64,000 nucleotides of DNA from Mycoplana azooxidifex (GTDB lineage: Bacteria > Pseudomonadota > Alphaproteobacteria > Rhizobiales > Rhizobiaceae). The notes beneath the pieces are model-generated. The model saw only the letters and a program-made list of their open reading frames with translations. It did not search any database and was not told where the DNA came from. The stretch's first letter is position 1. Every line of letters begins with the position of its first letter. The translations under genes and the position numbers were made by a program. This document shows positions 36,995 through 45,919 of this stretch, one piece after another. The DNA is taken from assembly GCF_014196765.1 (NCBI RefSeq), contig NZ_JACIEE010000002.1:582428-646427 (forward strand), in the 5' to 3' direction.

Positions 36995-39709
36995 TTATGA
37001 CACCAATTCCCTGAATGTCGCGTTGTCCGCAAGTTCGGCGTGCTTTCCGTCGCCGACGAGCCGGCCCTTGTCGAAGATCAGCACCCGGTCGAACAGGTCG
37101 GTCAGGGTCGTGTTGGTCAGCACCCAGATGATCGAGGTATTCTTGTCGTTGTTGTCTCTCACCAGGGTCAGCACGTTGCGGCAGATCTGTTCCTGGGTGC
37201 GCCCGTCCAGCGCCGGCAGCGGCCGGTTGAAGATGTAGTAGTCCGACCGGCGCAGCAGCGCGCGGGCCAGGTTGAGCTTCTGGCGCTGCACCTGGGTGAG
37301 CCTGCGCCCGCCGGCCCCGAGGTTGAATTCCAGGCCGATCGACAGCACCTGGTCGTAGAGGCCGGGTTCGCTGAGCAGCGCGATCACCATGGTGCGCACC
37401 CGCTCCGGCCCGTCGGCGTGGCGGTGGCTGACGCGGCCGAACAGCACGTTGTCCATCAGGCTGGCGGACGGCATGTAGCTGTGCGGATCGTAGCGGTCGA
37501 TCGCGCCTTTCAGGCTCTCCGGAAGACCTTCGTGGAAGGCGAGCCGGACGTCGACGATGGTCTTCATCAGTTCGTCGGTCAAAAGGCCGAAGCGGTGCCG
37601 CGGCTCGATATAGGCGAAGCTGAGGCGGATGATGTTATGCTTGTCCTCGTCCGTCGTCTCGGCGAAATCCTTGCCCTTCAGCTTCTGCAGCAGCTGCTGG
37701 TACATCGGGATGTCGTCGGGCGTCATGAAGGTCAGCTGCTGGAAGAACGGATGGTCCGGCGGCAGCCCGGCGAAGAGTTCGACGGCGTTCTCGGCGATCT
37801 CGTAGCCCATCTGGTAGAGCATCCGGTCGAGGCCGCTGCGGCCGACCACCTCGCGGAAATAGGCGTTGCGGCCGATCGCCCGGCCGACCAGCTGCTCGCC
37901 GATGGCGGTGCCGAACAGGAGGTTCTCGCCGACGGTGGCCTCGATGTTGTAGCGGTCCGGCTCGAACGGCACGACGAGGTTGGAAAGGCCCGCCTTGTCG
38001 AGCTCGTCGCGGAAGGTGTGGCGGAGCTTGACGATATGGCTCGTCAGTTCCTCGTGGGTGAGCGGATCGACCGACGAGCGCAGCGCCAGCTCGAGGATGT
38101 CCTTGGTCAGGTAGACGCTGTCGAGCACGGCGGTGACCGAGGCGAACAGGTCTTCGGGCCCGGTGGCGCCGGCGGCCTCGTAGTCGATCCAGTCGCTCTC
38201 GATGTCATGGTCCGGATTGCCGGCCATCCGCGCCTCGGTGATCTCCCATTTGCGGAAGCTGGCATGGGCGTCCTCGTATTCCGGCTCGCGCAGCGGCGCG
38301 TGCTTGAGGCTGTAGAGCAGGTTGTCGCGCAGCGTGCCGTAGAAGAAGTAGGCGTCCGAGGAGACATAGGTGATGCGCCGCCCGACGACGGATTCGGGCA
38401 GGCCGAACAGGTCGGCGTCGCCGAGCGCGATGCGCCCGCTTTCCGGCCAGACCGAGCGGCCGATCGCTTCGGCCAGAGTGTCGCCGCCGGCGGCCGCGCC
38501 GCCGATGATGGCGGCATATTCGCCGCGCGGGAACTGCACCGAGATATGCTCGACCGTGTGCGCGCCGCTGTCGTCGGCAAGCGTCAGGTTGGCGACGGCG
38601 AGCGCGCCGGCCAGCGGCGCGACTTCGCCTGTCGACACCTCCTGCACCGCGGGATCGATGAGGTTGTCGACCTTGAACTGCTCGACCACCTGGTTGTATT
38701 TCACCTGCACGTCCTGGCGCGCCTGGTCCCAGTCGATCAGTTCCTTCAGCGGGCCGGGCAGGTCCTTGTAGGCGGCGATGACGGCTACGAGCTGGCCGAT
38801 ATCCAGCCGGCCCTGCAGCGCCAGGTAGCCGCCGATCAGGTAGAACAGGAACGGCGTGACGGAGGCGAGGAAGTTGTTGATGAACTTGACCAGGAACTTC
38901 CACTGGTAGAGGTCGTAGCGGATCTTGAAGATCCGCCCGAGCCGGGCGGCGATGTCGGCGCGCTCGAAGTTCGATGTGTCGTAGGCGTGGATCGTGTTGA
39001 TGCCCTCGACGATCTCGCTGACGCGCCCGGCCAGCTCGCGCGCCGTCAGCTGCCGCTCGCGGCCGAGCACCAGCAGCCGCCGGCGCATGCGCGGGATCAG
39101 TACCGCCTGCACGGCGACGATGATGCCGGCGATCAGCCCCAGCCAGACGTTCTGCACGAAGATGAAGAACAGCGCCGTCGCCGCCTGGCCGCCGAGCAGC
39201 GCGGGCGCGACGAAGGCGTCGCCGGTGAAGCCGCCCATCGGCTCCACCTCGTCCTTGATCATGCTGGAGATTTCCGCGCCCTTGATGCGCTTGAACTGCG
39301 AGGGCGGAAAGCGCAGCACGCGGTCGACCAGCTCGAAGCGGATGCGGCGCAGCAGCCGCTCGCCGAGCCGGCCCTTGTAGGTGTTGATGTAGAGCTTGAA
39401 GAGCCCGTTGACGACCACGAGCGCCAGAAACACCAGGCTCAGCGCGATCAGCATCTCCAGCCGGTTCAGCTCGATGCCGGGGAAGAACACGACGTTGCCG
39501 ACGAAGGGCAGGCCGAATTCGATGCGCATGAACAGCTGGCGCGCCGCCTCGCCCTCGAAGCCCTGGCCCTGGATCGGCCCGTTGACGATCTGCTTGGGCA
39601 GGTCGAACGAGAGGAAATAGGGGATCATCGAGACGGCGACGATGAACAGGATCCACAGCTGCTGCGGCCGCGTGTGTGTCCAGATGTAGTGGGTTAGTCC
39701 TTTTTCCAT
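36995..39709 (-). CDS. ABC-transporter-like protein with degenerate ATPase
   Basis: A 904-residue protein. Residues 1-350 form an ABC exporter-type membrane domain with about six helices (LLRRIRFELVDRVLRFP, SEIVEGINTIHAYD). The nucleotide-binding half is degenerate: the Walker A position reads IGGAAAGGDT (403-412, no Lys), the signature GGRRLTQVQRQ (800-810), Walker B YYIFNRP without Asp-Glu (824-830), and the switch position TN, not His. About 390 residues separate Walker A and signature, against roughly 100 normally, containing extra ENLLFG/DNVLFG motifs. ATP hydrolysis is unlikely. It sits upstream of the CNB gene in one transcript. Confidence 0.88.
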   Translation of the reverse strand: MEKGLTHYIWTHTRPQQLWILFIVAVSMIPYFLSFDLPKQIVNGPIQGQGFEGEAARQLFMRIEFGLPFVGNVVFFPGIELNRLEMLIALSLVFLALVVVNGLFKLYINTYKGRLGERLLRRIRFELVDRVLRFPPSQFKRIKGAEISSMIKDEVEPMGGFTGDAFVAPALLGGQAATALFFIFVQNVWLGLIAGIIVAVQAVLIPRMRRRLLVLGRERQLTARELAGRVSEIVEGINTIHAYDTSNFERADIAARLGRIFKIRYDLYQWKFLVKFINNFLASVTPFLFYLIGGYLALQGRLDIGQLVAVIAAYKDLPGPLKELIDWDQARQDVQVKYNQVVEQFKVDNLIDPAVQEVSTGEVAPLAGALAVANLTLADDSGAHTVEHISVQFPRGEYAAIIGGAAAGGDTLAEAIGRSVWPESGRIALGDADLFGLPESVVGRRITYVSSDAYFFYGTLRDNLLYSLKHAPLREPEYEDAHASFRKWEITEARMAGNPDHDIESDWIDYEAAGATGPEDLFASVTAVLDSVYLTKDILELALRSSVDPLTHEELTSHIVKLRHTFRDELDKAGLSNLVVPFEPDRYNIEATVGENLLFGTAIGEQLVGRAIGRNAYFREVVGRSGLDRMLYQMGYEIAENAVELFAGLPPDHPFFQQLTFMTPDDIPMYQQLLQKLKGKDFAETTDEDKHNIIRLSFAYIEPRHRFGLLTDELMKTIVDVRLAFHEGLPESLKGAIDRYDPHSYMPSASLMDNVLFGRVSHRHADGPERVRTMVIALLSEPGLYDQVLSIGLEFNLGAGGRRLTQVQRQKLNLARALLRRSDYYIFNRPLPALDGRTQEQICRNVLTLVRDNNDKNTSIIWVLTNTTLTDLFDRVLIFDKGRLVGDGKHAELADNATFRELVS

Positions 39710-39971
39710 GAACCGATCAGACCGTGGAGAAAACGGGGACCCGGACGCTTCGAACCCGCGGGGGTGGGGAGTTCGCATCCGCATTGTATGAGTAACGCGC
39801 CATGGCGACGTCGAACCGCGATATAGTCATCCTCGACGCTCCAGAAAAGGCCGGCCCGGCGACACGGCCCGGTTTCATCGCCCAGAAATTCGTCTGTTCC
39901 TCCGCCTGCGCCGCCGGCATGCGGCGCAATCACCGCCTCGATGATGCAGTGAAAAGCGTTTTTGCATTGAT

Positions 39972-40013
39972 TGCAAGGCCGTAGGCGGGGAATGCAAGGC
40001 CGCAGGCGGGATG
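39972..40013 (+). repeat. Tandem 21-bp repeat, two units
   Basis: TGCAAGGCCGTAGGCGGGGAA followed by TGCAAGGCCGCAGGCGGGATG. It lies in the 318-bp gap (39710-40027) between the leftward GT28-like and ABC genes. The rest of that gap shows no supported gene; it may hold the ABC promoter. Confidence 0.7.
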
Positions 40014-40027
40014 GCCCGGCAGCCGCC

Positions 40028-41218
40028 TCAGCGCAAGGTGCTCTCGCGCGCAAGCCGGCCGACCTCGGCGCCGGCGACGAGACGGCGCAGAAGCGTGGCC
40101 GTCCTTGCAGCACCGTCGAGATCGAGCGGCGGGACCGGTTGAACCGGACTGTCGAGTGCGGTCTGGATCGCCGCGGTCAGGCTCTGCGGCGTCAGTGCCC
40201 GTTCTGCCACCACGCCCGCCAGCCCCAGTCTTTCCAGCCGCATGGCCCTTGCCGTCTGTTCCGTCTCGCCGCCGGCCGTGAACGGCACGAAGACGGCGCG
40301 GCAGCCGGCCCGCAGGATGTCGCAGACGGTGTTGTAGCCCGCCTGCGAGACCGACAGGCGCGCAGCGGTCAAAAGGCTCGGGAAATCGGCGCGGAAGCGC
40401 ACGACCGAGACGTTTTCCGGCGCGGATTCCACCGTGGCCTCGAAGGCCGCCTGCGGCAGGTTGGGCCCGGCGATCACGCACCAGCGCAGTGCCTGGGGCA
40501 GCGTGCGGGCAGCGGCGATCGCCGCCTCGTTCAGCGCCGCGCCGACGGCGCCGCCGCCGGCCGAGACGAGGATATCGAAGCGCTCGGCTGCCGGCTGCGG
40601 CGGCGGGGCGGCGACGAGGCCGGTATAGATCACCTTGTCCGCGATCTGTCCGGCCAGCGGAAAGCTGTCGCCGATTCGGGCGAAACCCGGATCGCCATGG
40701 ACGAGGACGGCATCGAAGCGGTCGCGGACCAGCGCCACGCTTTCCTCGTCGCGTCCGGGCTTGGCTCGCTCCTGCAGGATGTCGCGCAGGGAGGAGAGCA
40801 CGATCGGCCTTGTCTCCATGGTGGCGATCTCGTCCAGCAGCGGGATCAGCTCGAAGCGGACCTGGCGGCGGCCGAAGGGGAAGGCCTCGATGACGACGAC
40901 GTCGGGCCGCGCCGCCCGGAAGGCGGCAAGCAGCATCTCCCGACGCCGCGCCTTGAAGGCGTCGTCGACCGGGTTGCCGTCGAGGTCGGCGAGGCCGGAA
41001 AAGCCGGCGTCGCCCGCGACCACGGCCGGCAGCGCGACATGGCGGATGCCGGGGCCGGGAAAGCCCGCGACCTGCGTGCCGCCGGTGACCATGGTGACGT
41101 CGAAGCCGTCGTCGGCAAGGGCCTGAGAGATCCGGCTGGCGCGGGCGAGATGGCCGATGCCGAGCAGGTGCTGGACATAGAAGAAGACGCGCGGCGCCCT
41201 GCCTTCGGCCTCGTTCAT
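40028..41218 (-). CDS. MurG/GT28-like glycosyltransferase (paralogue 1)
   Basis: A 396-residue GT-B protein. The glycine-rich N-terminal loop is LLGIGHLARASRISQAL and the C-terminal donor site SQAGYNTVCDILRAGCRAVFVPF followed by ETEQTARAMRLERLG, as in MurG. It is clearly related to the enzyme at 42470 (HDTFGLGHLRRCR, GGYNTYCEIL). Start is the ATG of MNEAEGRAPRVFF, one base inside the upstream stop. Last of three consecutive glycosyltransferase genes in a long leftward operon. Donor and acceptor unknown. Confidence 0.88.
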   Translation of the reverse strand: MNEAEGRAPRVFFYVQHLLGIGHLARASRISQALADDGFDVTMVTGGTQVAGFPGPGIRHVALPAVVAGDAGFSGLADLDGNPVDDAFKARRREMLLAAFRAARPDVVVIEAFPFGRRQVRFELIPLLDEIATMETRPIVLSSLRDILQERAKPGRDEESVALVRDRFDAVLVHGDPGFARIGDSFPLAGQIADKVIYTGLVAAPPPQPAAERFDILVSAGGGAVGAALNEAAIAAARTLPQALRWCVIAGPNLPQAAFEATVESAPENVSVVRFRADFPSLLTAARLSVSQAGYNTVCDILRAGCRAVFVPFTAGGETEQTARAMRLERLGLAGVVAERALTPQSLTAAIQTALDSPVQPVPPLDLDGAARTATLLRRLVAGAEVGRLARESTLR

Positions 41219-42462
41219 CAGGCGGCTCGCCATTCGTTCTCGAACAGGTCCTTCAGCTGGCGGATGCTGACGTGGTGGTCGAATTCGGAGCGCACGCGCC
41301 GTTCGGCGGCCTCGCCGAGCCGCTGCCGCAGCGCCGGGTCGCGGATCAGCCGCTCGATCGCGACCGCCAGCGCCTGCGGGTCCTCGGGCGGAACGACCAG
41401 GCCGTTCTCGCCGTCCTGCAGCAGTTCGGGAATGCCGGAGATATTGGTGGAGACGCAGACGAGCCGCTGGCTGGAGGCCTCCACCAGCACGTTCGGCAAC
41501 CCGTCGCGGTCGCCGTCGGGGGTGATGCGGCAGGCGAGCGCGAACAGGTCGGCCTGGCGGTAGAGCTCCAGCACGTCCGTCTGGTCCGTCGCGCCCTGCC
41601 AGGTGACCCGCCCGGCGATGCCGAGCCGGTCCGCCAGCGCCTTCAGTTGCGGCAGGTTCGCCCCGCCGCCGATATGGACGAAGCGCCAGGAAAGATCGGC
41701 CGGCAGCAGCGTCAGCGCCTTGAGCAGGATGTCGTAGCCCTTCTTGTCCACCGCGCGGCCGACGCTGATGATCTTCACCGGATCATTGGCATCGGAGCCG
41801 TCGCGCGCCGAATGGCTGCCGGAAAACGGGCCGAAGCGGTCGAGGTCGAGCCCGTGATAGGAGAGGTGGACGTGGTTCTTGCCGTTGGCGAGCCCGCGCA
41901 GCCGGTCGAAGCCGGTCTGGTTGCAGGTCACCGTCCAGCGCGTATCCGACAGCTTCCCCGCAAGCTCCCAGTCCGGCGAGGTCCAGATGTCCTTGGCGTG
42001 CGCCGAGCAGGTCCAGGGAATGCCGTTCATCAGGCTCGCATAGCGCGCGACCGATGCGGGCGTGTGGATGAAATGCGCGTGCAGCCAGTCCGCACCCTCG
42101 GGCCATTCGGCGCACAGCACCGCCGCCTGGCCGAACCGGCGCACCCGGTTGGGCGTCGGATCGCGGCGGAGATCCTTCAGAAAGGCCCTGAGCGCCGCGC
42201 CGAATCCGGGGAGCCTGCGGCACCTGAAAAGCCCGCGCAGGACCCGCAGCGGCTCCTGGTAGAGATATTCGGGAAGATAGTGCACCGGAGCCTTGATCTC
42301 GTCATGGACCGGGTGGCGCTTGGCGTCGGTCGGATGCCGCATCGAGATCAGCGTCAGGTCGAAGCCGGCGCGCTCCAGCCCCAGCAGTTCCTGCGCGATG
42401 AAGGTCTCCGAAAGGCGCGGATACCCCTTCAGGACGACGACGATTTTCTTGTTCGATGTCAA
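41218..42462 (-). CDS. GT4-family glycosyltransferase
   Basis: A 414-residue GT4 enzyme. N-terminal: VVVLKGYPRLSETFIAQELLGLERAGF; acceptor-side WLHAHFIHTPASVARY; donor side SVGRAVDKKGYDILLKAL and DGLPNVLVEASSQ (acid-x7-Glu) followed by ENGLVVPPED. This pattern is common in exopolysaccharide GTs that open with YPRLSETF. The only start near the upstream gene is a TTG (42462) after AAAAGG. It is packed between two GT28-like genes, so the three likely act on one glycan. Confidence 0.9.
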   Translation of the reverse strand: MTSNKKIVVVLKGYPRLSETFIAQELLGLERAGFDLTLISMRHPTDAKRHPVHDEIKAPVHYLPEYLYQEPLRVLRGLFRCRRLPGFGAALRAFLKDLRRDPTPNRVRRFGQAAVLCAEWPEGADWLHAHFIHTPASVARYASLMNGIPWTCSAHAKDIWTSPDWELAGKLSDTRWTVTCNQTGFDRLRGLANGKNHVHLSYHGLDLDRFGPFSGSHSARDGSDANDPVKIISVGRAVDKKGYDILLKALTLLPADLSWRFVHIGGGANLPQLKALADRLGIAGRVTWQGATDQTDVLELYRQADLFALACRITPDGDRDGLPNVLVEASSQRLVCVSTNISGIPELLQDGENGLVVPPEDPQALAVAIERLIRDPALRQRLGEAAERRVRSEFDHHVSIRQLKDLFENEWRAA

Positions 42463-42469
42463 TGCGATG

Positions 42470-43675
42470 TCAGCCTTTTACGACGGTCAGCTGCGCGCCG
42501 GCCTCCTCCAGCAGATCGCCGACGATCTGTGAGATGTTGCGCAGGCCCTCCAGCCTCAGCGCCTGCGATGTCTGCGACGGCGGCGGCCGATGGATAAGCT
42601 TCTTCAGCGCCGCTGCCATCACCGACGGCTGGCAGGATTCCTCCGACGACAACATCTTGACCAGCCCCAGCTCGGCGGCGCGGGTGGCCCGGATCAGTTG
42701 CTCCTCGCGCGGATTGACCCGTGGCACGATCAGCGCCGGCTTGTCGAAGGAGAGGATCTCGCAATAGGTGTTGTAGCCGCCCATCGCCACCACGGCCTTC
42801 GAGCCTGCGATCAGCTCTTCCATCCGGTTGTCGAACTCGATCACCTCGATATAGGGGATCTTCGCGCCCTTCTTCAAAAGCTTCTGGCGCTGGTCGCCGG
42901 GCATGTAGGGTCCGAGCACGACCAGCGCCTTGTGCGTCAGGGCCGGGTCTTCCTTGTAGGCGTGCAGGACGTCGTGGATCAGCGAGGCGCCGTCGCCGCC
43001 GCCGCCCGTCGTCACCAGGATGTAGTCGCCCTTGGGCCGGTGTTCCGGCCCCGGCTCGTGCGAGACGCTGCGTTGCAGGAATCCGACGAAATCCATGCGC
43101 CCGCGCACCTGTGAGGGCACGTCGAGCCCGATCAGCGGATCGTAGAAGTCCGGAGGTCCGTAGACCCAGATGCGGTCGTAGTAGCGGGCGATCTTGCGCA
43201 TGACGTCGTTGCGCTGCCACTCGGCGTCGAGCAGGTGCGGCGCATCCATGACGTCGCGCAGGCCGAGCACCAGCGTCGTGCCGCAGGCCTTCAGGTAGGC
43301 GAGCGTGTCCTCGACCTCGCCGCGCAGCCCCATCGGCTCCTTGTCGACGATGAAGATGTCCGGCTGGAAGCTCTCGGCCGTGTGGCGGATGCTCGCCTGC
43401 CGCATCTTCAGCGTTTCCTGCAGGTCGATGTGCTGCTCCATCGACGTGTACTCGCCGTTGCGCAGCTTGATGACGCTCGGAATCTTCACGAAATCCACGC
43501 GGGCGCGATAGTCGAAGGCGCCGGCGATCGGCGATCCGGAGATGATGAGGATGTTGAGCCCGCGGAAGTCCTCGACGAGCGAATGCGCGATCGCGCGGCA
43601 GCGTCGGAGGTGGCCAAGACCGAACGTGTCATGGCTGTACATCAGAATTCGGGCGTCTTCCAGCCGTCGCGTCAT
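42470..43675 (-). CDS. MurG/GT28-like glycosyltransferase (paralogue 2)
   Basis: A 401-residue protein, MTRRLEDARILMYSHDTFGLGHLRR at the start (acceptor-side glycine loop) and AMGGYNTYCEILSFDKPALI plus REEQLIRATRAAELG at the donor site. Related to paralogue 1 at 40028 throughout. The region TTGGGGDGASLIHDVL is the interdomain nucleotide-facing segment. It is the first of the three GT genes and lies 70 bp downstream of the ABC permease gene, so cotranscription with the importer is probable. Confidence 0.88.
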   Translation of the reverse strand: MTRRLEDARILMYSHDTFGLGHLRRCRAIAHSLVEDFRGLNILIISGSPIAGAFDYRARVDFVKIPSVIKLRNGEYTSMEQHIDLQETLKMRQASIRHTAESFQPDIFIVDKEPMGLRGEVEDTLAYLKACGTTLVLGLRDVMDAPHLLDAEWQRNDVMRKIARYYDRIWVYGPPDFYDPLIGLDVPSQVRGRMDFVGFLQRSVSHEPGPEHRPKGDYILVTTGGGGDGASLIHDVLHAYKEDPALTHKALVVLGPYMPGDQRQKLLKKGAKIPYIEVIEFDNRMEELIAGSKAVVAMGGYNTYCEILSFDKPALIVPRVNPREEQLIRATRAAELGLVKMLSSEESCQPSVMAAALKKLIHRPPPSQTSQALRLEGLRNISQIVGDLLEEAGAQLTVVKG

Positions 43676-43745
43676 CGCACATTGCTCTTCGTACGGGTCA
43701 AACGACCGAACTCTCCAATACCGATATCCATGGCATATTTTCTCG

Positions 43746-44921
43746 TCACTTGTAAGGGTCGGCGGCGTCGCGCAACCCGTCCCCGAGGAAGTTGAAGGCC
43801 AGGATGACAAGTATGACGGGTATCATCGGATACAAGAGCCAGGGGTAAAAAGCGATCACACTGACGCTTCGCGCTTCCGTGAGCAGGATGCCCCAGCTCG
43901 TGATCGGGGGCCTGAGACCGAGCCCGAGGAAGCTCAGCGCGGTCTCGCCGAGGATCATCCCGGGGATGGAAATGGTGGCGCTGGCGATCAGGTGCGACAT
44001 GAAGCCGGGGACGAGATGGCGGCCGATGATGCGGCTGCTCTTCGCCCCCATCAGCTGCGCGGCCAGCACGTAATCCTCCTCGCGCAAGGCAAGCAGCTTG
44101 GAGCGGACGGCGCGCGCGAGCCCCGTCCAGTCGAGCAGACCGAGTATGACTGTGATGCCGAGGTAGACCAGAATGGGACTCCAGCTCACCGGCATGATCG
44201 CCGCGAGCGCCATCCACAGCGGAATGCTGGGTATCGATTGCAATACCTCGATGACGCGCTGCACCATGAGGTCGAGATAGCCGCCGTGATAACCGGCAAG
44301 GCCGCCGATGACAATGCCGAGCGTGAAGCTGACGGCGATGCCGATCAGGCCGATGGTGAGTGAGATCCGCGCGCCGTAGATGATGCGCGACAGCACGTCG
44401 CGGCCGAGCCGGTCGGTGCCGAGCGCGAAGAACTGGCCGTCCTTCGCCGGGCAGACGAGGTGGAAGCTCGCCTCCCACAATCCCCAGAATTTATAGGGGT
44501 CGCCCGAGCAGAAGAAGCGCAGCCGCTGCACGTCGGCGGTATTGTCGCTGTAGACCCGGCGCAGCGTCTCCATGTCGAGCTCCATCGTCCGCCCGTAGAC
44601 GAACGGCCCGACCAGTTGGCCGTCGTGGAACATCCGCACGCGCTGCGGCGGCGCATGGATGAAGTCCATGTTGCGGGTGTGCAGGTTGTAGGGCGCCAGG
44701 AACTCGGCGACCACGATCGCAAGATAGGCCGCCAGCAGGAAGATGCCGGAGATCAGCGCGATCCTGTGCTTCTTGAACTTCCACCACATCAGCCGCAGCT
44801 GCGAGGCCTGGTAGACCTTCGCCTGGCCGGCGGTCATCGCCTCCACCGAATAGGGATCGAAGGGGGCGGTCGAGACGTAGTGCTGCAGCGGCGCGCCGGG
44901 CGGGGGAAGGGGGGCCGTCAT
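43746..44921 (-). CDS. Oligopeptide-type ABC permease (DppC/OppC-like)
   Basis: A 391-residue permease. A long N-terminal cytoplasmic segment (1-50) precedes helix 1; a large periplasmic insertion (about 75-165, with Cys in FFCSGDPYKF and FHLVCPAKDG) separates it from the five-helix core. GTDRLGRDVLSRIIYGARISL and ALREEDYVLAAQLMGAKSSRI (coupling EAA loop) identify the Opp/Dpp family. Its start overlaps the DppB-like stop by 4 bp. Confidence 0.93.
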   Translation of the reverse strand: MTAPLPPPGAPLQHYVSTAPFDPYSVEAMTAGQAKVYQASQLRLMWWKFKKHRIALISGIFLLAAYLAIVVAEFLAPYNLHTRNMDFIHAPPQRVRMFHDGQLVGPFVYGRTMELDMETLRRVYSDNTADVQRLRFFCSGDPYKFWGLWEASFHLVCPAKDGQFFALGTDRLGRDVLSRIIYGARISLTIGLIGIAVSFTLGIVIGGLAGYHGGYLDLMVQRVIEVLQSIPSIPLWMALAAIMPVSWSPILVYLGITVILGLLDWTGLARAVRSKLLALREEDYVLAAQLMGAKSSRIIGRHLVPGFMSHLIASATISIPGMILGETALSFLGLGLRPPITSWGILLTEARSVSVIAFYPWLLYPMIPVILVILAFNFLGDGLRDAADPYK

Positions 44922-45916
44922 TTGGTGCTCCCGCCCTGCAGCCGGATTCGCGGATCGAGGAAGGCGAGTGCTATGTCGGACACGAGCACGCCGATGACGG
45001 TGAGGAAGGCGAGGAACATCAGGAACGAGCCCGCAAGATACATGTCCTGGCTCTGCAGCGCCTTGATCAGCATCGGCCCGGTGGTTTCGAGCGACAGCAC
45101 GATCGCGGTGATCTCGGCGCCGGAGATGATCTGCGGCAGGATCGAGCCGATGTCGGAGATGAAGAAGTTCAGCGACATGCGCAGCGGATATTTGACGAGC
45201 GCCCGGAACGGGTTCATGCCCTTGGCTCGTGCCGTCACCACGTATTGCTTCTGCAACTCGTCGAGCAGGTTGGCCCGCAGCCGCCGCACCATGCCCGCCG
45301 TGCCCGCGGTGCCGATGATGATGACGGGGATCCACAGATGTTCGAGGATCGACCTGGCCTTTGCCCAGCTCATCGGCTCGTTCAGGTACTGCTGGTCCAT
45401 CAGGTGGCCGATCGACGTGCCGAACCAGATGTTGGCGAAGTACATCAGGATCAGCGCGAGGATGAAGTTCGGCACCGCGAGCCCGAGCAGGCCGAGGAAG
45501 GTCAGGCCGTAGTCGCCCCAGCTATACTGGTGGGTGGCCGAATAGATGCCGATCGGGAAAGCGATGATCCAGGTGACGAGAATGGTGACGAAGGAGACGA
45601 GCACCGTCAGCCACAATCGGTCGCCCACCACGTCGGACACGGGCAGCTGGTATTCGAACGAGTAGCCGAAGTCCCCGTGCAGCATGCCGCCGACCCAGTG
45701 CAGGTAGCGGATCGGCGCCGGCTGGTCGAAGCCGTAGCGCTCGCGCAGCGCCTCGATTTCCTCCATGTCGGCCTCTTCGCCCATGGCGCGCAGTTCCGCC
45801 ACGTAGCTCTCGAAGTAGTCACCGGGCGGCAGCTCGATGATGGTGAAGACGAGCATGGAGATCAAAAGCATCGTCGGCACCATGACGGCGATGCGCCAGA
45901 GGATGTATCTCAGCAT
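44918..45916 (-). CDS. Oligopeptide-type ABC permease (DppB/OppB-like)
   Basis: A 332-residue permease beginning MLRYILWRIAVMVPTMLLIS and containing LRERYGFDQPAPIRYLHWV, GDFGYSF and the EAA coupling loop TARAKGMNPFRALVKYPLR. Six helices are expected. Periplasmic loop 1 is longer than in DppB (DYFESYVAELRAMGEEAD). It is followed 4-bp overlapping by the DppC-like gene and preceded by the binding-protein gene at a 3-bp gap. Confidence 0.94.
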   Translation of the reverse strand: MLRYILWRIAVMVPTMLLISMLVFTIIELPPGDYFESYVAELRAMGEEADMEEIEALRERYGFDQPAPIRYLHWVGGMLHGDFGYSFEYQLPVSDVVGDRLWLTVLVSFVTILVTWIIAFPIGIYSATHQYSWGDYGLTFLGLLGLAVPNFILALILMYFANIWFGTSIGHLMDQQYLNEPMSWAKARSILEHLWIPVIIIGTAGTAGMVRRLRANLLDELQKQYVVTARAKGMNPFRALVKYPLRMSLNFFISDIGSILPQIISGAEITAIVLSLETTGPMLIKALQSQDMYLAGSFLMFLAFLTVIGVLVSDIALAFLDPRIRLQGGSTK

Positions 45917-45919
45917 CGA

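Noticed and set aside
37040..39697. An 885-codon open frame antisense to the pseudo-ABC gene
   Set aside because: The composition is that of an antisense shadow, and the opposite strand encodes recognisable ABC membrane helices.
39717..39929. A 70-codon leftward frame between the GT and ABC genes
   Set aside because: No ribosome site or family; likely chance in GC-rich DNA.
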